Part shown: piece by piece, positions 52,278-58,994 of the stretch
Layout of the letters: each line of letters starts with the position of its first letter
How positions within the stretch are numbered: position 1 is the stretch's first letter
Source of the DNA: Actinomycetota bacterium
Lineage (GTDB): Bacteria; Actinomycetota; Acidimicrobiia; Acidimicrobiales; Ilumatobacteraceae
Length of the DNA: 64,000 bases
Assembly: GCA_026393475.1 (NCBI GenBank)
Contig: JAPLAA010000097.1
Span: 42,345-106,344, forward strand
Direction: 5' to 3'
Notes under the pieces: model-generated
Told to the model about the DNA's origin: nothing
Seen by the model: only the letters and a program-made list of their open reading frames with translations
Databases searched by the model: none
Made by a program: the position numbers and the translations under genes

Positions 52278-52402
52278 GTCGCAGGCGAGAGTTGCCGACC
52301 GGAGTGCGGCTCTACCAGCTGAGCTACCGCCTGGTGGCGGGAGGGACTCGAACCCCCGACCTGCTCATTGACAGTGAGAACCGGACGACGCCGGCCCGCG
52401 AC
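52278..52402 (-). ncRNA. Y-RNA-like element 1 with permuted tRNA-like module (YrlA type)
   Basis: The 5' strand GTCGCGGGC (52402-52394) pairs with GCCTGCGAC (52286-52278), nine pairs including one G-U. Inside: CCGGTTCTC, a hairpin CTCA-CTGTCAA-TGAG (52364-52378) that mimics an anticodon arm (loop with T33 and GTC), a T-arm GGGGG-TTCGAGT-CCCTC (52341-52357), an acceptor hairpin CCGCC-ACCA-GGCGG (52327-52340) and a D-arm GCTC-AGCTGGTA-GAGC (52309-52324). The acceptor stem is closed by an ACCA loop, so this is not a linear tRNA gene. Confidence 0.8.
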
Positions 52403-52408
52403 GATCGA

Positions 52409-52414
52409 ATCGTA
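52409..52414 (-). promoter_or_regulatory. Candidate -10 box of the Y-RNA array
   Basis: TACGAT, six bases before the 5' base of the element 1 stem, which fits a start at that base. No consensus -35 seen. Confidence 0.45.
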
Positions 52415-52444
52415 GGCGCGGTGATCCGCTGATGGTGCACGAGT

Positions 52445-52464
52445 TTCCCTCGATGGAGAGGGAA
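52445..52464. terminator. Perfect hairpin upstream of the Y-RNA array
   Basis: TTCCCTC-GATGGA-GAGGGAA, seven perfect pairs with a 6-base loop. It may insulate the array from the divergent side, or be part of another small RNA: GTAGGC and GCCTAC flank it. Confidence 0.4.
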
Positions 52465-52691
52465 TTCGCTCTCCGGCCTACATGCGAATCCTGGCGGTAG
52501 AGCGGTCTGCGTCCTCGAGCTCACCGGGTTCGGGCCTGGCCGATGCCGGACGCCTCGGCGAAGGCGCGTAGTCCGCGTTCGATGTCTCCCATGGGCTGTG
52601 ACACCCTGCTGAGCCAGCCGATCGAGCCTGCCCGCCAACTCGAACCGCAAGCGAACGACTGAGACGTATGTCGCGCTCCACTCGATCGGTC
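52465..52691. other. Intergenic DNA without a recognised gene
   Basis: No coding region here looks real. A weak T-loop-like GGTTCGAGT and a GGCTCAGCAGGG segment occur on the minus strand (about 52603-52650), resembling a decayed copy of the Y-RNA module, but their stems do not pair. One TGTGACACCC (about 52597) matches the two promoter motifs further right, without a -10. Confidence 0.4.
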
Positions 52692-52714
52692 GTGTGACAC
52701 CCAGTTCGTAGGAT
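52692..52714 (+). promoter_or_regulatory. RecA-independent damage-promoter-like motif, copy 1
   Basis: GTGTGACAC-N8-TAGGAT. The mycobacterial PafBC-dependent promoter is tTGTCRgtg-N8-TAnnnT; spacing and -10 agree, the upstream box differs by a C-to-G change and in the last three bases. Confidence 0.4.
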
Positions 52715-52749
52715 CGTGGTGTCGGTCCGTCGGGTGTGGCCCGAATTCG

Positions 52750-52772
52750 GTGTCACACCCGTTTTCTAGGAT
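52750..52772 (+). promoter_or_regulatory. RecA-independent damage-promoter-like motif, copy 2
   Basis: GTGTCACAC-N8-TAGGAT, 58 bases after copy 1 and 110 bases before the HNH gene start. TGTCA and the 8-base gap to TAGGAT match the PafBC motif; the trailing GTG is CAC here. Confidence 0.5.
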
Positions 52773-52882
52773 CGTCGATAGTCGTTCCGTGTTCCCCCGG
52801 GACGTGATCGGGGCCTTCGGGTTCCCTCGTATCACCGTTGCACCGCGCCACCTGTTGGGTGTCGGGGGGAAGGAGCGTGTGC

Positions 52883-54199
52883 ATGTCCACGGTCGTCGAC
52901 GATCCCGTCGTGGATCCACCCGAGGTCTCCGACGAGGAGATCCTGTCCCGTTGCCGCGAGATCGAAGCGCAGCGACGGGCGATGCTCGCCGAGCACGTCC
53001 GGCTCCTTCGTGAGCTCGAGGTGCGGAAGCTGTACTACGCGGACGGGCACCGCGATCTCGCCGGGTACGGGCGGGCGGAGTTCAGGTGGGCCGACCGAGA
53101 CGCCAAGGCACATCGAGACCTGGAGCGGTTGTGTCGGAACTGTCCGCAGGTGTTGGACGCGTTGACGATCGGTCGGGTCGGGTCGGCTCAGGTGTTCCTG
53201 CTGGCCAAGCTGGCGCGTGCACCGCGTGTTGGGATCTATGTGGCTGAGCAGATCGATGACTTCCTCGATCATGCAGCGAAGCTGTCGTTCCTCGCGTTCG
53301 AGCAGTACGTGATCGCATGGAAGTGCCTCATGGACCAGGACGGGCCCGATCCCGACCGCGCTCATCGCAACCGGAAGGCGTCGCTCGGCCAGACCGGACT
53401 GACCGGGAAGTTCGACGTCGAGGGGCCGGCCAGCGATCACGTCAGGTTGAAGGCGATGCTCGCTCATTTCGAGGAGATCGAGTTTCATCGCGACTGGGCG
53501 GTCGCCAGAGCGATCCACGGTGACGACGTGAGCGCCGACAAGCTCGCCCGCACCACCACCCAGCGGCGGTACGACGCGTTCCAGGAACTGCTGCGTCACG
53601 TCACGTTGCCGAAGATGGTCGACCCCGACCTCCAGGACGGCGAGACGACCGATGGCACCGATGAGAGTCCGGAACCTGACGGACCGGTCACCACGGTGTT
53701 GAACATCGTGATCGACGCCGAATCAGCCGTGCACGGGTTGGAGCAGTTGTTGGGCATCAGCTCGATGGCGCCCGTGCGGTCGCCGTTCGGACCCGATCGG
53801 GCGTTCTGCCAGACCTTCGACGGCGACCCGATCGCACTGCGCGACGCGGTCCTCGCCGGGCTCGCCGGCAAGATTCGGATCGTCGTGCGGGGCAAGGACG
53901 GGTTGCCGGTTGCGATGTCGTCCGCGCAGCGGTTGTTCACCGGCGCGATCCGCGATGCGGTCTTGATGACCGCGACGCATTGCACGGGTGATGGGTGCAT
54001 CGTCCCCGCCACCAAGTGTCAGACCGACCACCTCGTCCCCGCCTCGCAAGGCGGTGAGACCTGCGTCTGCAACGGCGGCCTCGCCTGCGGACACCACAAC
54101 CGATGGCGCTACCTCGCCAAGGTCAAGGTCCGGCGACTCGCCGACGGCATCATCGCCACGTTCCGGCCCGACGGCAGCCGTATCGCACCACCCCTCTGA
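52883..54199 (+). CDS. DUF222/HNH endonuclease (13E12 repeat family)
   Basis: 438 residues; GGGGGAAGGAG ends 7 bases before the ATG. An N-terminal DUF222 helical region: EEILSRCREIEAQRRAMLAEHVRLLRELE, GYGRAEFRW and DALTIGRVGSAQVFLLAKLA. A C-terminal HNH nuclease: CTGDGCIVPATKCQTDHLVPASQGGETCVCNGGLACGHHNRWR with paired Cys and DHLVP. Such genes occur in many copies in actinobacteria; mycobacterial relatives are often DNA-damage induced. Here two damage-promoter-like motifs precede it. Whether it cuts DNA of invading elements is unknown. Confidence 0.9.
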   Translation: MSTVVDDPVVDPPEVSDEEILSRCREIEAQRRAMLAEHVRLLRELEVRKLYYADGHRDLAGYGRAEFRWADRDAKAHRDLERLCRNCPQVLDALTIGRVGSAQVFLLAKLARAPRVGIYVAEQIDDFLDHAAKLSFLAFEQYVIAWKCLMDQDGPDPDRAHRNRKASLGQTGLTGKFDVEGPASDHVRLKAMLAHFEEIEFHRDWAVARAIHGDDVSADKLARTTTQRRYDAFQELLRHVTLPKMVDPDLQDGETTDGTDESPEPDGPVTTVLNIVIDAESAVHGLEQLLGISSMAPVRSPFGPDRAFCQTFDGDPIALRDAVLAGLAGKIRIVVRGKDGLPVAMSSAQRLFTGAIRDAVLMTATHCTGDGCIVPATKCQTDHLVPASQGGETCVCNGGLACGHHNRWRYLAKVKVRRLADGIIATFRPDGSRIAPPL

Positions 54200-54323
54200 A
54201 CCGACCGTGACCTCAACCCGACGTGAACGAGGCCCGGCAGGGTCCATACCGCCACGCCCCGACATCAGTCGGTGGAGAATCGGGCGGCCCCGACGGCGTC
54301 CGGGCCGTACGCTGGCGGACGTC

Positions 54324-55001
54324 ATGGAGATCGTGCTCATCCGCCACGGCGAACCCGAATGGGTTCGTGACGGGCTCAACGTCGACAATCCGCCGCTCAC
54401 CGAACGGGGGCACCGACAGGCCGAGCAGATGGCGCAGGCGCTGGCTGGGGAGCACTTCGACGAGGTGTTCTGCTCACCGCTGCTGCGGGCCCGGCAGACG
54501 GCGGCACCGCTGTTCGCAGCGCTCGGCCGCGACGAGGCGATCGACCCGTGGCTCGAGGAGATCCGCAACCCCATCTGGCACGGCACACCGCAGGAGCAGG
54601 CCGAGGAGGCGTACCGCGAGCAGCGCGCCAGGGCCTCGCAGGATCGGTGGAACGGGCTCATCGGCGGCGAACCGATGCGCGACTTCGTCGATCGGATCCA
54701 CCTGGGCATCACCCTGTTCCTCGAGGAGCGAGGCGTGCGCCGGCTGCCGAGCGACTTCTCGCTGTGGGAGATCGACGACCCCGACCGGAAGGTCGCGCTC
54801 GTGGCCCACGCCGGCACCAACTCGGTCGCAATCTGCCACCTGCTCGGCATCCCCGCCGTGCCGTGGGAGTGGGACCGCTTCGTCATCGGCCACGCCTCGA
54901 TCAGCCGGGTGATGACGATGCAGATGGGCGACGGGCACACGTTCGGCCTCCGCAAGCTGAGCGACGTCGAACACCTCGTCCACGACGACCGGACCGAGTA
55001 A
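54324..55001 (+). CDS. Histidine phosphatase superfamily protein
   Basis: 225 residues. The RHG motif is MEIVLIRHGEPEW at the very N terminus (His9), with second-site residues FCSPLLRARQTA and the second catalytic His in VALVAHAGTNS. WLEEIRNPIWHG adds the acid/base region. The family includes phosphoglycerate mutase-like phosphatases acting on sugar or nucleotide phosphates. ATG 54324 starts at the first strand. Ends 35 bases before the methyltransferase, with which it may be cotranscribed. Confidence 0.9.
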   Translation: MEIVLIRHGEPEWVRDGLNVDNPPLTERGHRQAEQMAQALAGEHFDEVFCSPLLRARQTAAPLFAALGRDEAIDPWLEEIRNPIWHGTPQEQAEEAYREQRARASQDRWNGLIGGEPMRDFVDRIHLGITLFLEERGVRRLPSDFSLWEIDDPDRKVALVAHAGTNSVAICHLLGIPAVPWEWDRFVIGHASISRVMTMQMGDGHTFGLRKLSDVEHLVHDDRTE

Positions 55002-55036
55002 CAGCACCCCAAATCGCACGGCCTATGGTGCGGCAC

Positions 55037-56143
55037 ATGACCGACACCACCGCCGCCGCAGGTCCCGCCGTCGACCCCGATGCGCTGAAGATGTTCTCGT
55101 TCCAGCTCTTCACCAAGCTGGAGGGCGCCGTCACCGCTGGGATGATCCATCTCGGCGATCAGCTCGGCCTCTACACGCAGTTGAAGGACGCCGGCGTCGC
55201 ACTCACGACGGCCGAGCTCGCCGACCGGGCCGGCCTCGCCGAGCGGTGGGTGCGCGAGTGGGCGTACAACCAGGCCGCGGCGAAGATGGTGAGCCTCGCG
55301 ACCGATGACGGCGTCGAGCGGTTCGCCCTCACCCCCGAGGCCGCAGCCGTGCTCGCCACCCCTGAGCACCCTGCGTACGGCATGGGCATGTTCCACCGTC
55401 TGCCGCAGACCATGCGTGCGCTCGAGGAGATGCCCGAGAGCTTCCGATCGGGCGTCGGTCACGACTACGACAGCCACGGCCCGCAGGGCGCCGTCGGCAT
55501 CGAGCGCAGCTTCGAACCGTGGAACCGGGCCAACCTGCTGCCGAACGTGCTGCCCGCCCTCGACGGCGTGGTCGCCAGGCTCGAATCCGGCGCGAAGGTG
55601 GCCGACATCGGCTGCGGCGCCGGGGGAGCGGTGCTGCTGATGGCCGGGGCGTTCCCCGCGAGTCAGTTCGCCGGCTACGACATCTCCAAGTACGCCCTCG
55701 GCCGTGCGGCCCAGAAGCTCGAGGAGTCGGGCGTCACCAACGCCGCGTTCCACGACCCGCGCGACGAGCCGATCCCGTCGAACAACTCGCTCGACCTGAT
55801 CACCACCTTCGACTGCATCCACGACATGACGCACCCGCAGGAGATGATGCACGCGATCCGCCGTGCGATCCGCGAGGACGGCACCTGGCTGCTGGTCGAC
55901 ATCAAGGCCCAGGACTCGTTCGAGCTCAACGCGAAGAAGAACCCGATGGCCGCACTGATGTACGGCATCAGTGTGCTCAGCTGCATGTCGTCGGCGCTCA
56001 GCGAGCCCGACGGCGCGGGCCTCGGCACGCTCGGCCTGTCGGAGAGCAAGGCCCGTGAGATGGCGGAAGCTGCGGGCTTCACGCGGTTCCGCAAGCTCGA
56101 CGTCGACCACAGCGTCAACGCGTTCTACGAAGTGCGCCCCTGA
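55037..56143 (+). CDS. SAM-dependent methyltransferase (Rv2258c-like)
   Basis: 368 residues. An N-terminal winged-helix-like segment with LGDQLGLYTQLKDAGVALTTAELADRAGLAERWVREWAYNQAA, then the Rossmann-like core VADIGCGAGGAVLLMAGAFPASQFAGYDIS and LDLITTFDCIHDMTHPQEMMHAIRRAIREDGTWLLVDIKA. The layout matches the actinobacterial Rv2258c-type methyltransferase. Small-molecule substrate unknown. An ATG four codons upstream is possible. It ends 10 bases before the opposing TetR gene stop. Confidence 0.9.
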   Translation: MTDTTAAAGPAVDPDALKMFSFQLFTKLEGAVTAGMIHLGDQLGLYTQLKDAGVALTTAELADRAGLAERWVREWAYNQAAAKMVSLATDDGVERFALTPEAAAVLATPEHPAYGMGMFHRLPQTMRALEEMPESFRSGVGHDYDSHGPQGAVGIERSFEPWNRANLLPNVLPALDGVVARLESGAKVADIGCGAGGAVLLMAGAFPASQFAGYDISKYALGRAAQKLEESGVTNAAFHDPRDEPIPSNNSLDLITTFDCIHDMTHPQEMMHAIRRAIREDGTWLLVDIKAQDSFELNAKKNPMAALMYGISVLSCMSSALSEPDGAGLGTLGLSESKAREMAEAAGFTRFRKLDVDHSVNAFYEVRP

Positions 56144-56153
56144 GGGCGACAGG

Positions 56154-57197
56154 TCAGAAGACCGTGATGATCTGCAGCACGCGTGACGTGAAGACCCACT
56201 GACCGTTCACGCGGCGGTAGCCGTCGGTGTAGGTGGCGAGGATGCCGCCCGTGCCACCCTTCTTGCGGTCGAAGCGCTCGTCGACCGTCACCCGGCCGGT
56301 GGCCGTGCCGTCGTGCTCGTTCACCTCGAACACGCACACGCCCGGGGTGTGCACCACCCAGTTGAAGCCCTTCATCGCTGTCACCCACGTGGTGCGGATG
56401 GCCTCGCGGCCCTCGATCACCTTGCCGGGCGTCATGCTCCAGCGGCCGTCCTCGGCCCAGGTGGCGATCCAGGCGTCGGCGTCGTTGCGGATGACAGCAT
56501 CGCTGTAGCGGGCGAGCAGTTGGCGCAGCGCCGCTTCGGTGGCAGCGCCCGGCACCGTCGACACCGCGAGCGATCCGCCGCCCACCGTCGGGCCCTCGAA
56601 GTCGGCCAGGGTGAGGCCCACCTCGGCCGCAGCGACGATGCGCACATGATCGATGAGTTTGCGCCGATCCATCATCCCGTCGTGAGCGGCGAACTGGATC
56701 GCCAGGCCGTCGACGAGGGCGGTGAGACGGATGGCCGACGACTCCGGCGAGGAGCAGGTGAACTCGCCCGAGGCGACGCCCGCCTCCAGCACCCGCTCGA
56801 GCAGATCGGTGGTCTGCTCGTCGAGTTGCTGGCTGATCTTCTTCATCATCGGGTTCCGCAGCGCTTCTCCCCAGCCGTCGATCCACAGCATCCACTCGAG
56901 GTCGTCGCTGCCCTCGGGCACCATGTTCTGGATGAGCCGATCGAGCTGCGCGGTCGCGGTGGGCACCGATGCGATCTCGCCCTCCATCTCGGCGAGGTCG
57001 TTCTGCGCGTAGTGGGCGAACGCCTCGGCGAGGAGCTGTTCCTTGGAGTCGAAGTGGTAGTGGATGAGGCTGCTCGAGACGTCGAGTCGCTTGGCGACGT
57101 CGCTGATGCGCGTGCCGGCGAAGCCGCGCTCGATCACCACCTGACACGTGACCTCGAGGATCTCGGCCCTGCGCTCTTCAACCGTCTGCTTCTTCAC
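56154..57197 (-). CDS. TetR regulator fused to a C-terminal SnoaL-like domain
   Basis: 347 residues. Residues 1-60 form the TetR HTH (RRAEILEVTCQVVIERGFAGTRISDVAKRLDVSSSLIHYHFDSKEQLLAEAF), about 60-200 the helical ligand domain. After a linker, about 220-347 is a SnoaL/NTF2-like fold: ALRQLLARYSDAVIRNDADAWIATWAEDGRWSM, then EGREAIRTTWVTAM and GGILATYTDGYRRVNGQWVFTSRVLQIITVF. Typical TetR proteins are about 200 residues. The second domain could be an enzyme or another ligand pocket. It diverges from the PNPOx operon, its probable target. Confidence 0.88.
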   Translation of the reverse strand: MKKQTVEERRAEILEVTCQVVIERGFAGTRISDVAKRLDVSSSLIHYHFDSKEQLLAEAFAHYAQNDLAEMEGEIASVPTATAQLDRLIQNMVPEGSDDLEWMLWIDGWGEALRNPMMKKISQQLDEQTTDLLERVLEAGVASGEFTCSSPESSAIRLTALVDGLAIQFAAHDGMMDRRKLIDHVRIVAAAEVGLTLADFEGPTVGGGSLAVSTVPGAATEAALRQLLARYSDAVIRNDADAWIATWAEDGRWSMTPGKVIEGREAIRTTWVTAMKGFNWVVHTPGVCVFEVNEHDGTATGRVTVDERFDRKKGGTGGILATYTDGYRRVNGQWVFTSRVLQIITVF

Positions 57198-57296
57198 CGG
57201 TTCGAACGCTATCGCTGGCGTCCCCGCTCCGGTGGGACACGTGCGCCGTGCGGTCCTCTAGCGTCGGCCCGACACGTGAGCATGGGGAGGCCGAAG

Positions 57297-57740
57297 ATGG
57301 AACTCGACGAGATCAAGGCGAAGGCAACGGCGCTGTCGCCGTGGATGCACATCGCGACGGTGGGCGCCGACGGCAAGCCCGACGTGGTGCCGGTGCACCC
57401 GTGCTGGGAGGGCGACGTGCTGTGGACGATGGCCGGCACCACGTCGGTCAAGGCGCGCAACATCGCCGCCAACCCGAACGTGGCGGTGCACTCGCAGGTG
57501 ACCGAGAAGGGTGACGGCGTCGAGATCTGGGGCACCGCGACGGTCCACGCCGACCTCGAGACCAAGCGCCGCCTGTGGACCGGCGTGTTCGACTACGACC
57601 TGAACGCGTTCGCTCCGGGCGGCCCCGACGACTCCGAGGGCACCTGCTTCATCGCGATCGTTCCGGAGCGCGCCCTCTACCTCGACACCTACGGCATGGG
57701 CGGCTCGTTCCGCTGGTCGGCGGACGGTGCCGAGTCGTGA
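57297..57740 (+). CDS. PNPOx/F420-type split-barrel protein 1
   Basis: 147 residues, start supported by GGGGAGG 6 bases upstream. LSPWMHIATVGADGKPDVVPVHPCWEGDVLWTMAGTTSVKARNIAANPNVAVHSQVTEKGDGVEIWGTATV is the typical barrel. It carries the ALYLDTYG C-terminal strand. First gene of a three-gene unit with 4-base overlaps, together with the next PNPOx protein and an SDR; probable F420 or FMN cofactor, substrate unknown. Confidence 0.86.
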   Translation: MELDEIKAKATALSPWMHIATVGADGKPDVVPVHPCWEGDVLWTMAGTTSVKARNIAANPNVAVHSQVTEKGDGVEIWGTATVHADLETKRRLWTGVFDYDLNAFAPGGPDDSEGTCFIAIVPERALYLDTYGMGGSFRWSADGAES

Positions 57741-58177
57741 GTGCGATCACCCTCGCGGACGTCCAGGCCGACTCGAAGCGCTACGGACCGCTCGCGTATC
57801 TGGGCACGGTGTCGGCGAGCGGTACGCCGTACACGTCGCCCGTCGCGGTCAACTGGATCGATGACGAGGTCGTCGCGTTCGTCGCCACGCCCGAGGCGAA
57901 GGTCGCCAACGTCCGGGCCAACGGGAAGATGACGGTGCACTACTCCGTCGGGGAGTCCACCGGCTGGGACAGCTGCATGCTGTGGGGCGAGGCCAGGGTG
58001 CTCGACACCACCGAGCAGCGGCGTGCCGTGTGGGATCGCATGGGGTACGACCTGGGCCGGTTCGAGCCGGGTGGACCTGAGGCAGACAGCCACGTGTTCA
58101 TCGCGATGCGGCCCACCAAGGCCGTGATCCTGCGCAACTACGGCATCGGTGGCCGGCTCGAATGGCGAGCGTCGTGA
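57737..58177 (+). CDS. PNPOx/F420-type split-barrel protein 2
   Basis: 146 residues, GTG overlapping the previous TGA (GTGA). YGPLAYLGTVSASGTPYTSPVAVNWIDDEVVAFVATPEAKVANVRANGKMTVHYSV matches the same fold as its neighbour; the C-terminal AVILRNYGIGGRLEWRA parallels ALYLDTYGMGGSFRWSA of gene 1, so the two look like a tandem duplication. It might form a heterodimer with gene 1, an inference from coupling. Confidence 0.86.
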   Translation: MSAITLADVQADSKRYGPLAYLGTVSASGTPYTSPVAVNWIDDEVVAFVATPEAKVANVRANGKMTVHYSVGESTGWDSCMLWGEARVLDTTEQRRAVWDRMGYDLGRFEPGGPEADSHVFIAMRPTKAVILRNYGIGGRLEWRAS

Positions 58178-58971
58178 GCGGCCGCCTCACCAAGCTGTCG
58201 CGCTCTGTCGCCGGCAAGCGCGTCATCGTCACCGGCGCGGCCTCGGGCATGGGCCGTGCCACGGCACACCTGTTCGCCGACGAAGGCGCACGCGTCGCGG
58301 TGGTCGACCTCGACCCCGAACGCGTGCTCGCGGTGGGTCAGGAGATCCGCGACGTGCACGGACCCGACGCGGCGATCGACGTCGTCTGCGACGTCGGCGA
58401 CCACGACTCGCTGAAGGCGCTCGTCGCGACGGTCGTCGCAGCCTTCGGGGGCATCGACATCGTGATCAACAACGCCGGCGTGTCGCTCATCAACTCCGCG
58501 TTCCAGGACGAGGAGAGCTACGAGATCAACTGGGCGCGCACGCTCGACATCAACCTCACGTCGCACTCGCGTCTCGTGCGGCTCGCGCTGCCGTACCTGC
58601 GCGAAGCCGAGGGTGGTGGACGCGTGGTCAACATCGCGTCGACCGAGTCGATCGTCGCCACCGCCGGCATGACCGCGTACGCGGCCACCAAGGCGGGCGT
58701 CACCGGGCTCACGCGCAGCCTCGCGGTCGAGCTCGGCCGGCACGGCGTGAACGTCAACTGCATCTGCCCGGGCCCGATCAACACGGGCATGACGGCCGGT
58801 ATCGACGACGAGGCGAAGCAGATCTACGCCAAGCGCCGTGTGCCGCTGCGCCGCTACGGCGATCCCGAGGAGGTCGCCCAGATGACGCTCAGCCTGTGTC
58901 TGCCGGCCGCCAGCTTCCTGAACGGGGCGACGATCCCGGTCGACGGCGGGATGAGCGTCCGCCACACCTGA
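58174..58971 (+). CDS. SDR-family NAD(P)-dependent oxidoreductase
   Basis: 265 residues from a GTG overlapping the previous stop (GTGA). VIVTGAASGMGRATAHLFADEGARVAVVDLD (NAD site with VDLD), NNAGVS, Ser in IASTES, YAATK catalytic pair and CPGPINTGM. Complete. As third gene of the coupled PNPOx-PNPOx-SDR unit it probably acts on the same compound; the TetR-SnoaL regulator divergent from it may control the unit. Confidence 0.9.
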   Translation: MSGRLTKLSRSVAGKRVIVTGAASGMGRATAHLFADEGARVAVVDLDPERVLAVGQEIRDVHGPDAAIDVVCDVGDHDSLKALVATVVAAFGGIDIVINNAGVSLINSAFQDEESYEINWARTLDINLTSHSRLVRLALPYLREAEGGGRVVNIASTESIVATAGMTAYAATKAGVTGLTRSLAVELGRHGVNVNCICPGPINTGMTAGIDDEAKQIYAKRRVPLRRYGDPEEVAQMTLSLCLPAASFLNGATIPVDGGMSVRHT

Positions 58972-58994
58972 GGCACCCGCCCGTCACGGCTGCA

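Noticed and set aside
52309..52357. Linear tRNA gene (D-arm and T-arm with CCA)
   Set aside because: On the minus strand the T-arm comes before the D-arm, and the acceptor strands pair with each other as a hairpin; no linear cloverleaf can be drawn.
52603..52650. A fifth Y-RNA/tRNA-like module
   Set aside because: TTCGAGT and GCTCAGCAGGG-like segments are present at a similar distance, but the T-stem and acceptor do not pair.
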